This document shows positions 1-6,624 of a stretch of 15,215 bases of DNA, piece after piece (the first letter of the stretch is position 1; each line of letters opens with the position of its first letter). Source of the stretch: Chloroflexota bacterium (GTDB lineage: Bacteria > Chloroflexota > UBA6077 > CF-72); assembly GCA_019247135.1 (NCBI GenBank), contig JAFAPL010000473.1:1-15215 (forward strand). Direction: 5' to 3'. The notes under the pieces are model-generated. The model was not told the origin of the DNA and did not search any database. It saw nothing but the letters and a program-made list of their open reading frames with translations. The translations under genes and the position numbers were made by a program.

Positions 1-184
1 GATACAGATCATCAACCAGGCAATAGACTGTTACGAGGAAGGTGTCCACATCGGTGGCCACCGGGGGTTTTGGACTACACGCCCTCCCGGTAGTACGCCA
101 TGCGGGCACCTTCCCGGTAGTCCCCTATTTCTGCATCACGCGTCTGGGACAGGGAGGGGGCCGGGGGGTGGGTCGACCCCCCAG
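1..184. other. Left-edge stretch without a convincing gene; repeats and inverted repeats
   Basis: No gene is supported here. One plus-strand frame is open from base 2 but runs on through the antisense of the next gene, so it is best read as a shadow. The stretch holds a perfect 12-bp palindrome CGGTGGCCACCG (52-63). It has two copies of TCCCGGTAGT 27 nt apart (85-94 and 112-121) and an inverted pair GGACTAC (72-78) / GTAGTCC (117-123). Next to the stop of the minus-strand gene at 185 is a G-run/C-run inverted repeat around the palindrome GGGTCGACCC (170-179). The last could act as a transcript-end hairpin for the minus gene, but no U-tract follows it. Confidence 0.5.
85..121. repeat. Short direct repeat with a 27-nt period
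   Basis: TCCCGGTAGT occurs at 85-94 and 112-121. The 27-nt offset equals nine codons. Read on the minus strand in one frame, the two copies give the related peptides DYREGA and YYREGV, ending in a TAG at about 75-77. This may be a decayed coding repeat or chance; no gene is claimed. Confidence 0.4.
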
Positions 185-1513
185 CTATGCGGCCTCGAAC
201 GCGAACGTCAGATCCGTCCCCGGCAGTTCCTCAGGCCGACACACCCAGTGCTGCGAACCCGTGCAGTACTGCCCAAAAAACCGACTCGTGCGCGCCGCCC
301 CAGCCAGGTCCGGCGGCAGGTCCCGACCCCGCATGATCGCCTTGAAGTAGTCCGCCAGCAACAACCCCTCCGTCAGCCCGGTGGTCGCGTCAAAGTGCAT
401 GATCCCGCGCTGGAAGCGCTGGTACACGAACTTCGAATTGGCCGGGTCGCGTCGCGGACGCGAGATCGGCGCGCCCCAGACCTCCAGGTTCGAGAGCGGC
501 CCGTCTTGAATCGTTCCGAAGAACGTCTTCCCGAACGACACCGCGTCACCTTCGAAGCTGTCCGGCGCGGTGGCGTGCACGAAGTCGATGATCGCCGCAC
601 CGTACGTCGCTGAGCCAACCACCGGGGTCTCCGCTTTGACCGCCGGATCGGGTGGGGGCAGCGCGCTGCCGTTGACGTGGTCATACGGGAACACGTCGGG
701 GTCCAGGACATTCATCAGGCCGGCGCCGCGCCCGGCACAGTCCTGGGCTATCTGCCGCTGAAAGACCTGCACCTGGCAGCCGAGCAACAGAAAGGTCCGC
801 GAGACGGGATAGCCAAAGACCGCGACCTGTCCCCGCGCGCGGAAGTAGGACCAGATGTTGTCGTTGTCGATGCGATAGCCGGTCTGGGCGAAGTAGCGCT
901 CGTCGTGCGCCAGAGCTGGCGCCTGAGCCGGGGTCGGGACGTCCGGATCGGGCTTCTTGAGGATCTTGCGGTCGGCCGGCGCGAGCGGTGGTGGAGATGG
1001 TGCGTCGACCCACGATAACGTGACATCGACCCAATCCGCGTGTGGCAGGCCGAGGTCGGCGTAGACGCCGTCGCTCAGGTCGATCATCGACGGGAACGTC
1101 ACGAACCGATTGGTCGCGTCGCGGCCACCGTTGTAGCCGTTCTCGTAGGCTGCCCAGACCTCCGGAACCCAACGTGGCAGGTCCGGGAAACGCCCGCGCG
1201 CCGAGCCTGATTCCCACCACGCGTCCTCGCGATTCCATGGGCCGACGTCCAGAACCGGAGCCGTGAGGCTCTTGCCGTTGTAGGTGATCACGACCGACTT
1301 GCCGATCGCGGAGCGCGATGGCAGCGCGACGAAGTGGTCGTTCTGACCGATGACATGGCCGGCTGCAGTGGTACGGCCGACGAGCCCCTCGCGCGTCGCC
1401 CACAGACGAACAGTGGGTGCTGAAGCGGTGGCGCCGATCCCGGGCGGGAGCGGCGCGGCGATGATCAGGAGCAGCAAAAGTGGCAGCCGTAACAGGCGCA
1501 CTGAGCCGAACAT
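185..1513 (-). CDS. Secreted RlpA-like double-psi beta-barrel protein with LGFP-like C-terminal region
   Basis: An exported protein of about 442 residues. I chose the ATG at 1513 because a Sec signal peptide follows at once (Arg at residues 6 and 9, then a run of Leu/Ile to about residue 20), and GGAGG lies at 1527-1531 upstream, though 13 nt away. A GTG at 1552 would add 13 residues. Residues about 30-165 match the RlpA/expansin-type double-psi barrel: a conserved GHVIG segment, VITYNGK, PVLDVGPWN, and IDLSDGVYADLGL carrying the conserved aspartates. Residues about 200-430 contain FAQTGYRI..YFRARG, VAVFGYPVSRTF and VQVFQRQ, then a second such block ending GIMHFD..TGLTEGLLLADYF. This is the LGFP-like pattern common in exported Chloroflexota proteins. 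The likely role is cell-wall binding or remodelling outside the membrane. Divergent transcription from a PBP gene fits that role. Enzymatic activity is not shown. Confidence 0.8.
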   Translation of the reverse strand: MFGSVRLLRLPLLLLLIIAAPLPPGIGATASAPTVRLWATREGLVGRTTAAGHVIGQNDHFVALPSRSAIGKSVVITYNGKSLTAPVLDVGPWNREDAWWESGSARGRFPDLPRWVPEVWAAYENGYNGGRDATNRFVTFPSMIDLSDGVYADLGLPHADWVDVTLSWVDAPSPPPLAPADRKILKKPDPDVPTPAQAPALAHDERYFAQTGYRIDNDNIWSYFRARGQVAVFGYPVSRTFLLLGCQVQVFQRQIAQDCAGRGAGLMNVLDPDVFPYDHVNGSALPPPDPAVKAETPVVGSATYGAAIIDFVHATAPDSFEGDAVSFGKTFFGTIQDGPLSNLEVWGAPISRPRRDPANSKFVYQRFQRGIMHFDATTGLTEGLLLADYFKAIMRGRDLPPDLAGAARTSRFFGQYCTGSQHWVCRPEELPGTDLTFAFEAA

Positions 1514-1526
1514 AGCGCACGCCGCG

Positions 1527-1544
1527 CCTCCGGGCGGGCCGCCC
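1527..1544 (-). promoter_or_regulatory. RBS and GC-rich inverted repeat in the leader of the barrel-protein gene
   Basis: On the minus strand GGAGG (complement of 1527-1531) precedes the ATG at 1513 by 13 nt. Just upstream, 1532-1544 is a perfect inverted repeat, GGGCGG-G-CCGCCC. It could be a leader hairpin or an operator between the two divergent envelope genes. Only the base pattern supports this. Confidence 0.35.
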
Positions 1545-1586
1545 AATCTCACGATGCCGCTACGCTCGCGCGCTCAGCGACGGTGC

Positions 1587-1592
1587 TAGCCT
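1587..1592 (+). promoter_or_regulatory. Candidate -10 box (TAGCCT) for the PBP gene
   Basis: TAGCCT lies 14 nt before the ATG at 1607. If it is a -10 element the transcript would start only about 8 nt before the start codon, with GGGCGGGA just upstream of it as a weak ribosome binding site. No good -35 is visible. Confidence 0.3.
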
Positions 1593-1606
1593 CTGGGCGG
1601 GAACGC

Positions 1607-3667
1607 ATGAGCCGCATCGTTGCACTGCTGTTGCTCTCGTTCTGTGTGGCGTGCAGCGCCGTCCAGCCGCAGCCGACGCCAACCGCGGAACCACCACCGC
1701 CCCCGGCGACGGCAACCCCGCGGCCGGTCGCGCCCGAGGACGTGGCCACTGCGTTCCTGAACGGATGGCAGCAAGGCAGCTATGACGCCATGTACGACCT
1801 GCTGTCTGCCGATGCCCAGTTGCAAACGACGCACGACGTCTTCGTGCGGCGGTACAGCAACATCCATTCGGGCATAGGCGAGACGAAGCTGGTGGCGCAG
1901 GCCACCGGGCCATCGCAGCCGTCCGCGACAGGCGTCGGCGTCGACGTCCCGTTCACGGTTACGCGCACACTGACGCTGTTCGGAGACGTTTCCGAGAACA
2001 ACACGCTCCCGTTAGTGCAGGACGAGGGCGCTTGGAAGGTCGACTGGTCGCCATCCCTCATCTTCAGTGGACTTTCGGCCGTCAACACCGTGCGCGTCAC
2101 CTCCGACGATGCAAAGCGCGGTCGCGTGCTCGACCGGTCGGGGACGCCGTTCGCGGACAACGGCGCGATCGTGTCCATCGGCGTTGTGCCAGCCAACATC
2201 AAGGACGATCAAGCGCTGTTGAGCGGCCTCTCGGACGCCCTCGGGATCCCCGCGGACCAGATCAAGCAGCGCTACCAGGGAGGCCAGCCGACGTGGTTCA
2301 TGCCCATTGCGGATCGACCAGAGTCGGATCGACCGGACCTCGAGCAGAAGATTGGCTCGATTGCGGGGGTTGCGCTGCAGGACACGCCCGCGCGCGTCTA
2401 TCCGCTCGGAGACGTGGTGGCGCACGTGATCGGCTATGTCACCCACCCGACTGCCGATGAGCTGCGGCAGCTCAGCGCGCAGGGATATGAGGAATCCGAC
2501 TGGGTCGGCCGCACCGGGATCGAAGCGACGGCCGAGGCGCAGCTCGCGGGTTCGAAAGGCGGCGCCATCCAGATCGTGGACCAGGCGGGACGGGTCCAGC
2601 GCACAGTTGTCCAGAAAGCCGCGGTCGACGGGCAGGACGTCAAGCTGACGCTCGACAGTCGCATCCAGACCGAGGCTGTTTCGGCTCTGGGCGACAAGAC
2701 CGGCAGCGTCGTGGTCATGGATCCGCGAGACAACTCCGTGCTCGCCCTGGTCAGCCGACCCAGTTTCGATCCGAACCAGTTCGTCGTGGGCCTCTCAGAT
2801 CAACAGTGGCAGGACCTCAACGGTGATGCGCACCCGCTGCAGCTGCGCGCCACGGAGTCGGCCTATCCCACGGGCTCGATTTTCAAAGTGGTCACCATGG
2901 CGGCGGGGCTGGAGCAAGGTGTGACCACGCCGACCGAGACGTTCGATTGTGGGTCGGACTGGACCGGTCTGCCCGGCGTAACCCTGCACAATTGGCAGGC
3001 GCAGGGCAAGCTCGACTTGCGCGAGGCGCTGACCGAGTCGTGCAACCCCGCGTTCTATGAGCTCGGACTGCGACTGGACCACGCGGACCCGAACGTGCTG
3101 CCGACCTTTGCGCGGACGTTTGGACTCGGCGCGCCAACACGCATCGGGGGCGTGCACGAGGTTGCTGGCACGGTGCCTGACCCCGCCTGGAAACAGCAGC
3201 AGGTCGGCGAGGCGTGGACGTCGGGCGACAGTGTGAACCTGGCTATCGGCCAGGGCTACCTCCTCGCGACGCCGTTGCAGATGGCGAACGCCTATGCGGC
3301 GCTCGCGCGGGGCGGATCGTTGATGGCGCCGTCCATTGTGTCGCCCACCGCGGTGCAGTCAATCGGGGTGCTGAAGCTGTCCGACACAACGCACGCAGCC
3401 ATCCTCGCAGGCATGCAGCGTGTCACCAGCACGCCGGCCGGCACGGCGTATTACGCATTCAAGGACGAGAAGCTCCCGATCGCGGCGAAGACCGGCTCAG
3501 CCGAAAACGAAAATCCCGACGCGCACGCCTGGTTCGTCGGCTTCACCCCGCCGCAGAAACCGACACTTCTCGTGCTGGTCATGGTCGAGGGCGGGCAGCA
3601 TGGCGGTACCGTAGCCGCGCCCGTCGCGCGCGATTTGATCGACTTCGCGAGCAGTCTCGACCGCTAG
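1607..3667 (+). CDS. Penicillin-binding protein, MecA-like, with N-terminal NTF2-like domain; probable lipoprotein
   Basis: A peptidoglycan transpeptidase of 686 residues, acting outside the membrane. The ATG at 1607 is preferred over an upstream GTG at 1583 because it opens directly on a short Leu-rich signal ending in a possible lipobox (CVAC, Cys16). A Pro/Thr-rich tether of about 25 residues follows. Residues about 48-150 resemble the MecA N-terminal NTF2-like domain (VATAFLNGWQQGSYDAMYDLLS). A PBP dimerisation region starts near 170 (RGRVLDRSGTPFA). The transpeptidase domain has all three motifs: S424-x-x-K427 (SIFK), S478-C-N480 and K628-T-G-S. It should therefore be an active class B-type enzyme or DD-transpeptidase, not a regulatory homologue. 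The Cys at position -3 of the lipobox is unusual, so a membrane-anchored signal is an alternative. The stop overlaps that of the convergent transporter gene through a shared CTAG. Confidence 0.92.
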   Translation: MSRIVALLLLSFCVACSAVQPQPTPTAEPPPPPATATPRPVAPEDVATAFLNGWQQGSYDAMYDLLSADAQLQTTHDVFVRRYSNIHSGIGETKLVAQATGPSQPSATGVGVDVPFTVTRTLTLFGDVSENNTLPLVQDEGAWKVDWSPSLIFSGLSAVNTVRVTSDDAKRGRVLDRSGTPFADNGAIVSIGVVPANIKDDQALLSGLSDALGIPADQIKQRYQGGQPTWFMPIADRPESDRPDLEQKIGSIAGVALQDTPARVYPLGDVVAHVIGYVTHPTADELRQLSAQGYEESDWVGRTGIEATAEAQLAGSKGGAIQIVDQAGRVQRTVVQKAAVDGQDVKLTLDSRIQTEAVSALGDKTGSVVVMDPRDNSVLALVSRPSFDPNQFVVGLSDQQWQDLNGDAHPLQLRATESAYPTGSIFKVVTMAAGLEQGVTTPTETFDCGSDWTGLPGVTLHNWQAQGKLDLREALTESCNPAFYELGLRLDHADPNVLPTFARTFGLGAPTRIGGVHEVAGTVPDPAWKQQQVGEAWTSGDSVNLAIGQGYLLATPLQMANAYAALARGGSLMAPSIVSPTAVQSIGVLKLSDTTHAAILAGMQRVTSTPAGTAYYAFKDEKLPIAAKTGSAENENPDAHAWFVGFTPPQKPTLLVLVMVEGGQHGGTVAAPVARDLIDFASSLDR

Positions 3668-4902
3668 TTGACGGGCAGCACCGTGAACGCCAGTAACGCA
3701 ACGGTGAGGAGCACCATGACACCCGTTGTGGCGTACGACAGCACATTGAACCAGCGGCCGTTCGTATACCGACCCATCAGCAGGCGATCGTTGACGAGCC
3801 GCAACACGAACACGAGGACGATTGGCAACAAGAGTCCATTCAGAAATTGCGTTGCGACGATCACCTGAATCAGTGGCAAGCCTGGAATCAACACGAAGAG
3901 CGCGGCGATCACGATCAGCGCGGTGTACAGACCGTTGAAAATCGGCGCCTGGCTCCACGACCGCGAGACACCACGCTCCCACCCGAACGCGCCGCACACG
4001 GCATAGGCGGTGCTCAGCGGCAGCACGCTCGCCGCGAGCATGCTCGCTCCGAACAGGCCGAGACCGAACAGCACACGCGCGTACGGCCCCGCGAGCGGCT
4101 CGAGTGCCCGCGCAGCGTCGTCGGCGGTGTCAACCGTGACCTGTTCGATGTGGAGCGTCGCCGCGGTCGAGACGATGATGAAGAGCGCGATCACGGTGGT
4201 GAGGATTGAGCCCACGATCACGTCGGTACGCTCCGACGGATACTGGTCGACCCGAAGGCCTTTATCAGACAGCGACGACTGCAGGTAGAACAGCATGTAC
4301 GGGGTGATCGTGGTGCCGACGACCGCGACGAACGTGCTCAGATAGCCGGACTCGAGCGTGAACGACGGCGTGACCAGTGAGACCGCCACGTCGCCCCACA
4401 CCGGGCGTGCCAGCAGTGCCGCACCGATGTACGTCAGCAGCGCGGTGGACATCACGATGAAGATTTTTTCCGCGACCGTGTACGAGGCGCGCACCACGAT
4501 CAGCCACACGACGACCGCCATCACGGGCACGAAGAACAGACGAGGAATGTTGAACAGCTCACCAGCCGCCGCGATGCCCGCAAACTCGGCCATGGTGACT
4601 GTTCCATTGGCAAGCAGTAGCACGAGCATGGCGAAGCCGGTCCACTTGACGCCGAACTGCTCGCGGATCAGTTCCGCAAAGCCTTTCCCGGTGACAACAC
4701 CCATGCGTGCGACCTGGAGTTGCACGACGATCAGGGCCAGCGTGATCGGCCCGATCACCCACAGCAGGTCGTAGCCGTATTGGGCGCCCACCGTGGCGTA
4801 GGTAGCTATGCCACCCGCGTCGTCACCCGCCGCGCCAGTGATCAGGCCGGGTCCAAGGATGGCAAGAGCCGCTCCGATGCGTCGCCAGTGCCTCCTCCGC
4901 AC
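3664..4902 (-). CDS. Nramp-fold divalent metal transporter with altered metal site (probable Mg2+-type NRAMP relative)
   Basis: A 412-residue integral membrane protein, about eleven hydrophobic segments, starting at a GTG only 21 bp after the upstream PRC/MgtE-N/CBS gene, so almost certainly co-transcribed. The fold is shown by GPGLITGAAG near residue 17, the TM1 unwound site, and TVTMAEFAGI near 101-110. The canonical TM1 motif Asp-Pro-Gly-Asn reads D28-A-G-G31, keeping Asp and losing Asn. The canonical TM6 Met-Pro-His reads T200-P-Y202, losing the Met that favours Mn2+/Fe2+ and the His of the proton path. NRAMP-related magnesium transporters are known for loss of the Asn and Met ligands, so Mg2+ (or another hard cation) is the inferred substrate, probably without tight proton coupling. 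Annotation as a Mn2+/Fe2+ importer would be unsafe. Confidence 0.9.
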   Translation of the reverse strand: MRRRHWRRIGAALAILGPGLITGAAGDDAGGIATYATVGAQYGYDLLWVIGPITLALIVVQLQVARMGVVTGKGFAELIREQFGVKWTGFAMLVLLLANGTVTMAEFAGIAAAGELFNIPRLFFVPVMAVVVWLIVVRASYTVAEKIFIVMSTALLTYIGAALLARPVWGDVAVSLVTPSFTLESGYLSTFVAVVGTTITPYMLFYLQSSLSDKGLRVDQYPSERTDVIVGSILTTVIALFIIVSTAATLHIEQVTVDTADDAARALEPLAGPYARVLFGLGLFGASMLAASVLPLSTAYAVCGAFGWERGVSRSWSQAPIFNGLYTALIVIAALFVLIPGLPLIQVIVATQFLNGLLLPIVLVFVLRLVNDRLLMGRYTNGRWFNVLSYATTGVMVLLTVALLAFTVLPVN

Positions 4903-4923
4903 GCTTCCGCCCGGAGTACCCGA

Positions 4924-6174
4924 TCAACTGTGCGCGTAGACCCGGGGCAGCCGATTCTTCCAGTCTTCGGGCAGGACGACATCCATCGCGTCGTCGACGG
5001 TCACGATGCCCTTCAAACGGCCGAGATCGTCGACGATAGGCAGCGCCAACAGGTTGTATTTGGCGATGATCCGCGCCACCTCGTCCTTGCTGTCGTCCAC
5101 CCGGCCGCGGATCAGCTCGCGGTGCATGACACGCCCGATCGGCGTGGCAGGCTCCGCCACGATCAGCTCGCGCAGTGAGAGAGCCCCCAGGAGGCGTTCG
5201 CCAGTGTCGACCACGTACACGTAGTAGACGTTGTCCATCTCGGCGGCCTGAGTACGGACGAGCCCGATAGCCTGTTCCGCGGTGACCGTCGGCGGGACGG
5301 TGACGACGTCGTTCGTCATCAGCCCGCCGGCCGTGTCGTCCTCGTAGCTGAGCAGCTCGCGTACGTCCTCTGCCTCCTCCGAGTCCATGCGGCTCAGGAG
5401 GTCCTGGGCCTGTTCAGGTTCCAGGTCGCCCAGGATGTCCGCCGCGTCGTCGGGCTCCATCTCTTCGAGAATGTCAGCCGCGCGCTCCGGCTCCATGCCG
5501 CGGATGAGCTGCACCTGCAGCTCCGGATTGACCTCCTGCAGCGTGTCGGCGGCGTCTTCGTCGTCGAGCGACTCGAGGACGTTGTGCTGACTCGGTTGAT
5601 CGAGCTGGGAGATAATTTGCGCGATATCAGACGGGTGCAGCCTCGCCAGGTCCTCGTGCGAGACCTTGAGCTTTACACCCGAATCGCCAGAGTCGACTGG
5701 CTCCACCGCCTCCCAGGCGATGGACCTGGGCGTGAGCTTGAGCCCGAAGGCTTTGAGCAGCGCGCCGGCGCCCATCCGCCTCAGCAAGGCAGCGGTCGAG
5801 ACGTCGACCCCGACCAGTCGGTAGCCGCCGTCCAGCTCCGCAAGCTGGAGATCATTGACACGGACGACGCGGATGCCGTTGACGTCGATGATCTGGTGAT
5901 CGAGGACCTGGTTCTTGAGGAACAGCTCGTGGGCCGGCGGCTGAAAGCTGGGTGCCTCGTCGAGATCGGTTGACAGGGTCAGCGTCCTGTCGTCTTTGAT
6001 TCTCAACGCGGACCACGGAATCGTCCGCGGTTCACCTCTGGCGGGTTTCAGGGAGACCGCTTCGAGGGCTGGATAATCCGCATCGGCGGGTACCAGCAAA
6101 TCGGCAATCTTGCCGACCACACGACCTTCGGGGTCGCGGACCGACGCGCCGATCAGCTCGCTGACATACTGCAT
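4924..6174 (-). CDS. Soluble PRC-barrel / MgtE N-domain / CBS-pair protein, probable cation sensor for the Nramp gene
   Basis: A 416-residue protein with no membrane segment. The ATG at 6174 has a strong ribosome binding site (GGGAGG, 6 nt away). Residues 1-70 form a PRC-barrel (IGASVRDPEGRVVGKIADLLV) and about 88-135 a second one (VLDHQIIDVNGIRVVRVNDLQL). Residues about 175-275 are the MgtE N domain, a superhelix of short repeats (ERAADILEEMEPDDAADILG and similar), very acidic. Residues 278-287 carry the MgtE hallmark EDDTAGGLMT, followed by two CBS motifs to about 400. MgtE itself continues into five membrane helices; here the protein ends after the CBS pair. In MgtE this cytosolic part binds Mg2+ and closes the pore. 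The inference is that it senses Mg2+ and regulates the transporter encoded next to it. An adenine-nucleotide sensor is an alternative role for the CBS pair. Confidence 0.9.
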   Translation of the reverse strand: MQYVSELIGASVRDPEGRVVGKIADLLVPADADYPALEAVSLKPARGEPRTIPWSALRIKDDRTLTLSTDLDEAPSFQPPAHELFLKNQVLDHQIIDVNGIRVVRVNDLQLAELDGGYRLVGVDVSTAALLRRMGAGALLKAFGLKLTPRSIAWEAVEPVDSGDSGVKLKVSHEDLARLHPSDIAQIISQLDQPSQHNVLESLDDEDAADTLQEVNPELQVQLIRGMEPERAADILEEMEPDDAADILGDLEPEQAQDLLSRMDSEEAEDVRELLSYEDDTAGGLMTNDVVTVPPTVTAEQAIGLVRTQAAEMDNVYYVYVVDTGERLLGALSLRELIVAEPATPIGRVMHRELIRGRVDDSKDEVARIIAKYNLLALPIVDDLGRLKGIVTVDDAMDVVLPEDWKNRLPRVYAHS

Positions 6175-6201
6175 TGGCGGCCTCCCTGCACGAGAGATGA
6201 A

Positions 6202-6233
6202 ACGGGCGCTCCCGTCGCACGCGGAGCACCCGT
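6202..6233 (-). promoter_or_regulatory. 11-bp leader hairpin upstream of the MgtE-N/CBS gene
   Basis: 6202-6212 and 6223-6233 pair over 11 positions with a 10-nt loop. The one non-Watson-Crick position becomes G-U on the minus-strand RNA and A-C on the other, which favours an RNA hairpin of the minus transcript. It lies about 15 nt upstream of the ribosome binding site. Only three U residues follow, so it is not a typical terminator. It may be a leader structure or an operator. It is too small to be a known Mg2+ riboswitch (M-box). Confidence 0.4.
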
Positions 6234-6421
6234 CCTGGCCGATCCGTAGTCAGCGAAACGACGGGTCGACTAGGCGAGGCCCTCGACGGCGGCGAGCACC
6301 GCGGGTTGGATATGAATGCGCCGCGCGGCGGCTCTGGTACTTGGAGGTTCGGAGAACATGCGGTGGCGCGGAATGCGCCAGAACAGAGTGTAGTTGGTCA
6401 GGTCCAGTTCTGCACGCTCGA

Positions 6422-6456
6422 CGCTTGGCGCTTGGCGCTTGGCGCTTGACGCTCTG
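6422..6456 (+). repeat. Heptanucleotide tandem repeat CGCTTGG
   Basis: Three exact copies of CGCTTGG (6422-6428, 6429-6435, 6436-6442) are followed by two degenerate copies (CGCTTGA, CGCTCTG). The array sits about 43-77 nt before the start of the mini-gene at 6499. The seven-base period does not keep a reading frame, so it is probably non-coding. Confidence 0.75.
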
Positions 6457-6498
6457 CCTGGTGAACGGCACCATGGCGTACAGAAAGGAGGAGGAGCC

Positions 6499-6582
6499 GT
6501 GCCTGATAAGGGACCCGGCAGCAAGGGTGGCACCAAGAAGCCCAAGGGCGGCAAGGCCACCGCAAAGGCTGGAAAGAAATAG
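6499..6582 (+). CDS. 27-residue Lys/Gly-rich basic mini-protein
   Basis: A GTG-started reading frame of 27 codons beginning MPDKGPGSKGG and ending KAGKK. Nine Lys and seven Gly give it a strong positive charge, with no hydrophobic, aromatic or acidic core beyond one Asp. The case for a real gene is contextual. AAAGGAGG at 6484-6491 is a near-perfect ribosome binding site at 7-nt spacing, the best in the window. A strong intrinsic terminator begins 8 nt after the stop. I recognise no family. Such composition suits a nucleic-acid-binding or disordered protein (nucleoid, ribosome or RNA), which is inference only. It is too short for default gene callers and is likely missed. Confidence 0.72.
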   Translation: MPDKGPGSKGGTKKPKGGKATAKAGKK

Positions 6583-6590
6583 GGGAATTC

Positions 6591-6615
6591 AAAAGGGGGC
6601 GGAGCCCCCTTTTTT
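6591..6615 (+). terminator. Strong intrinsic terminator, probably bidirectional
   Basis: A 10-bp stem (AAAAGGGGGC, 6591-6600, with GCCCCCTTTT, 6604-6613), a GGA loop and a run of six T (6610-6615). The A-run on the other side gives the minus strand a four-U tail, so it may also stop the convergent dehydrogenase gene ending at 6625. Confidence 0.92.
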
Positions 6616-6624
6616 CATCCACCT

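Larger units (their letters stand above)
6175..6498. other. Gene-free region between the MgtE-N operon and the Lys/Gly-rich mini-gene
   Basis: About 320 bp between divergently oriented genes, so promoters for both should lie here. No convincing -35/-10 pair can be named. It contains a leader hairpin (6202-6233) on the minus side and a heptanucleotide tandem repeat (6422-6456) on the plus side. Open frames crossing it show no family pattern and I do not call them. Confidence 0.5.

Noticed and set aside
2..613. Long plus-strand open frame from the left edge through the first gene
   Set aside because: It is antisense to the barrel-protein gene, which has a signal peptide and clear family motifs. 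The frame has a low-complexity Arg/Pro-rich translation and no family pattern.
681..1520. 279-codon minus-strand frame overlapping the barrel-protein gene
   Set aside because: Same strand, shifted frame, Arg-rich translation typical of a GC-rich shadow; no domain motifs.
3664..4902. Standard Mn2+/Fe2+ Nramp (MntH) call
   Set aside because: The TM1 Asn and the TM6 Met and His are all substituted, so the mntH name and substrate are not supported.
6202..6233. M-box-type Mg2+ riboswitch upstream of the MgtE-N operon
   Set aside because: The hairpin is a single short stem. The multi-helix core of an M-box is not visible in the leader.
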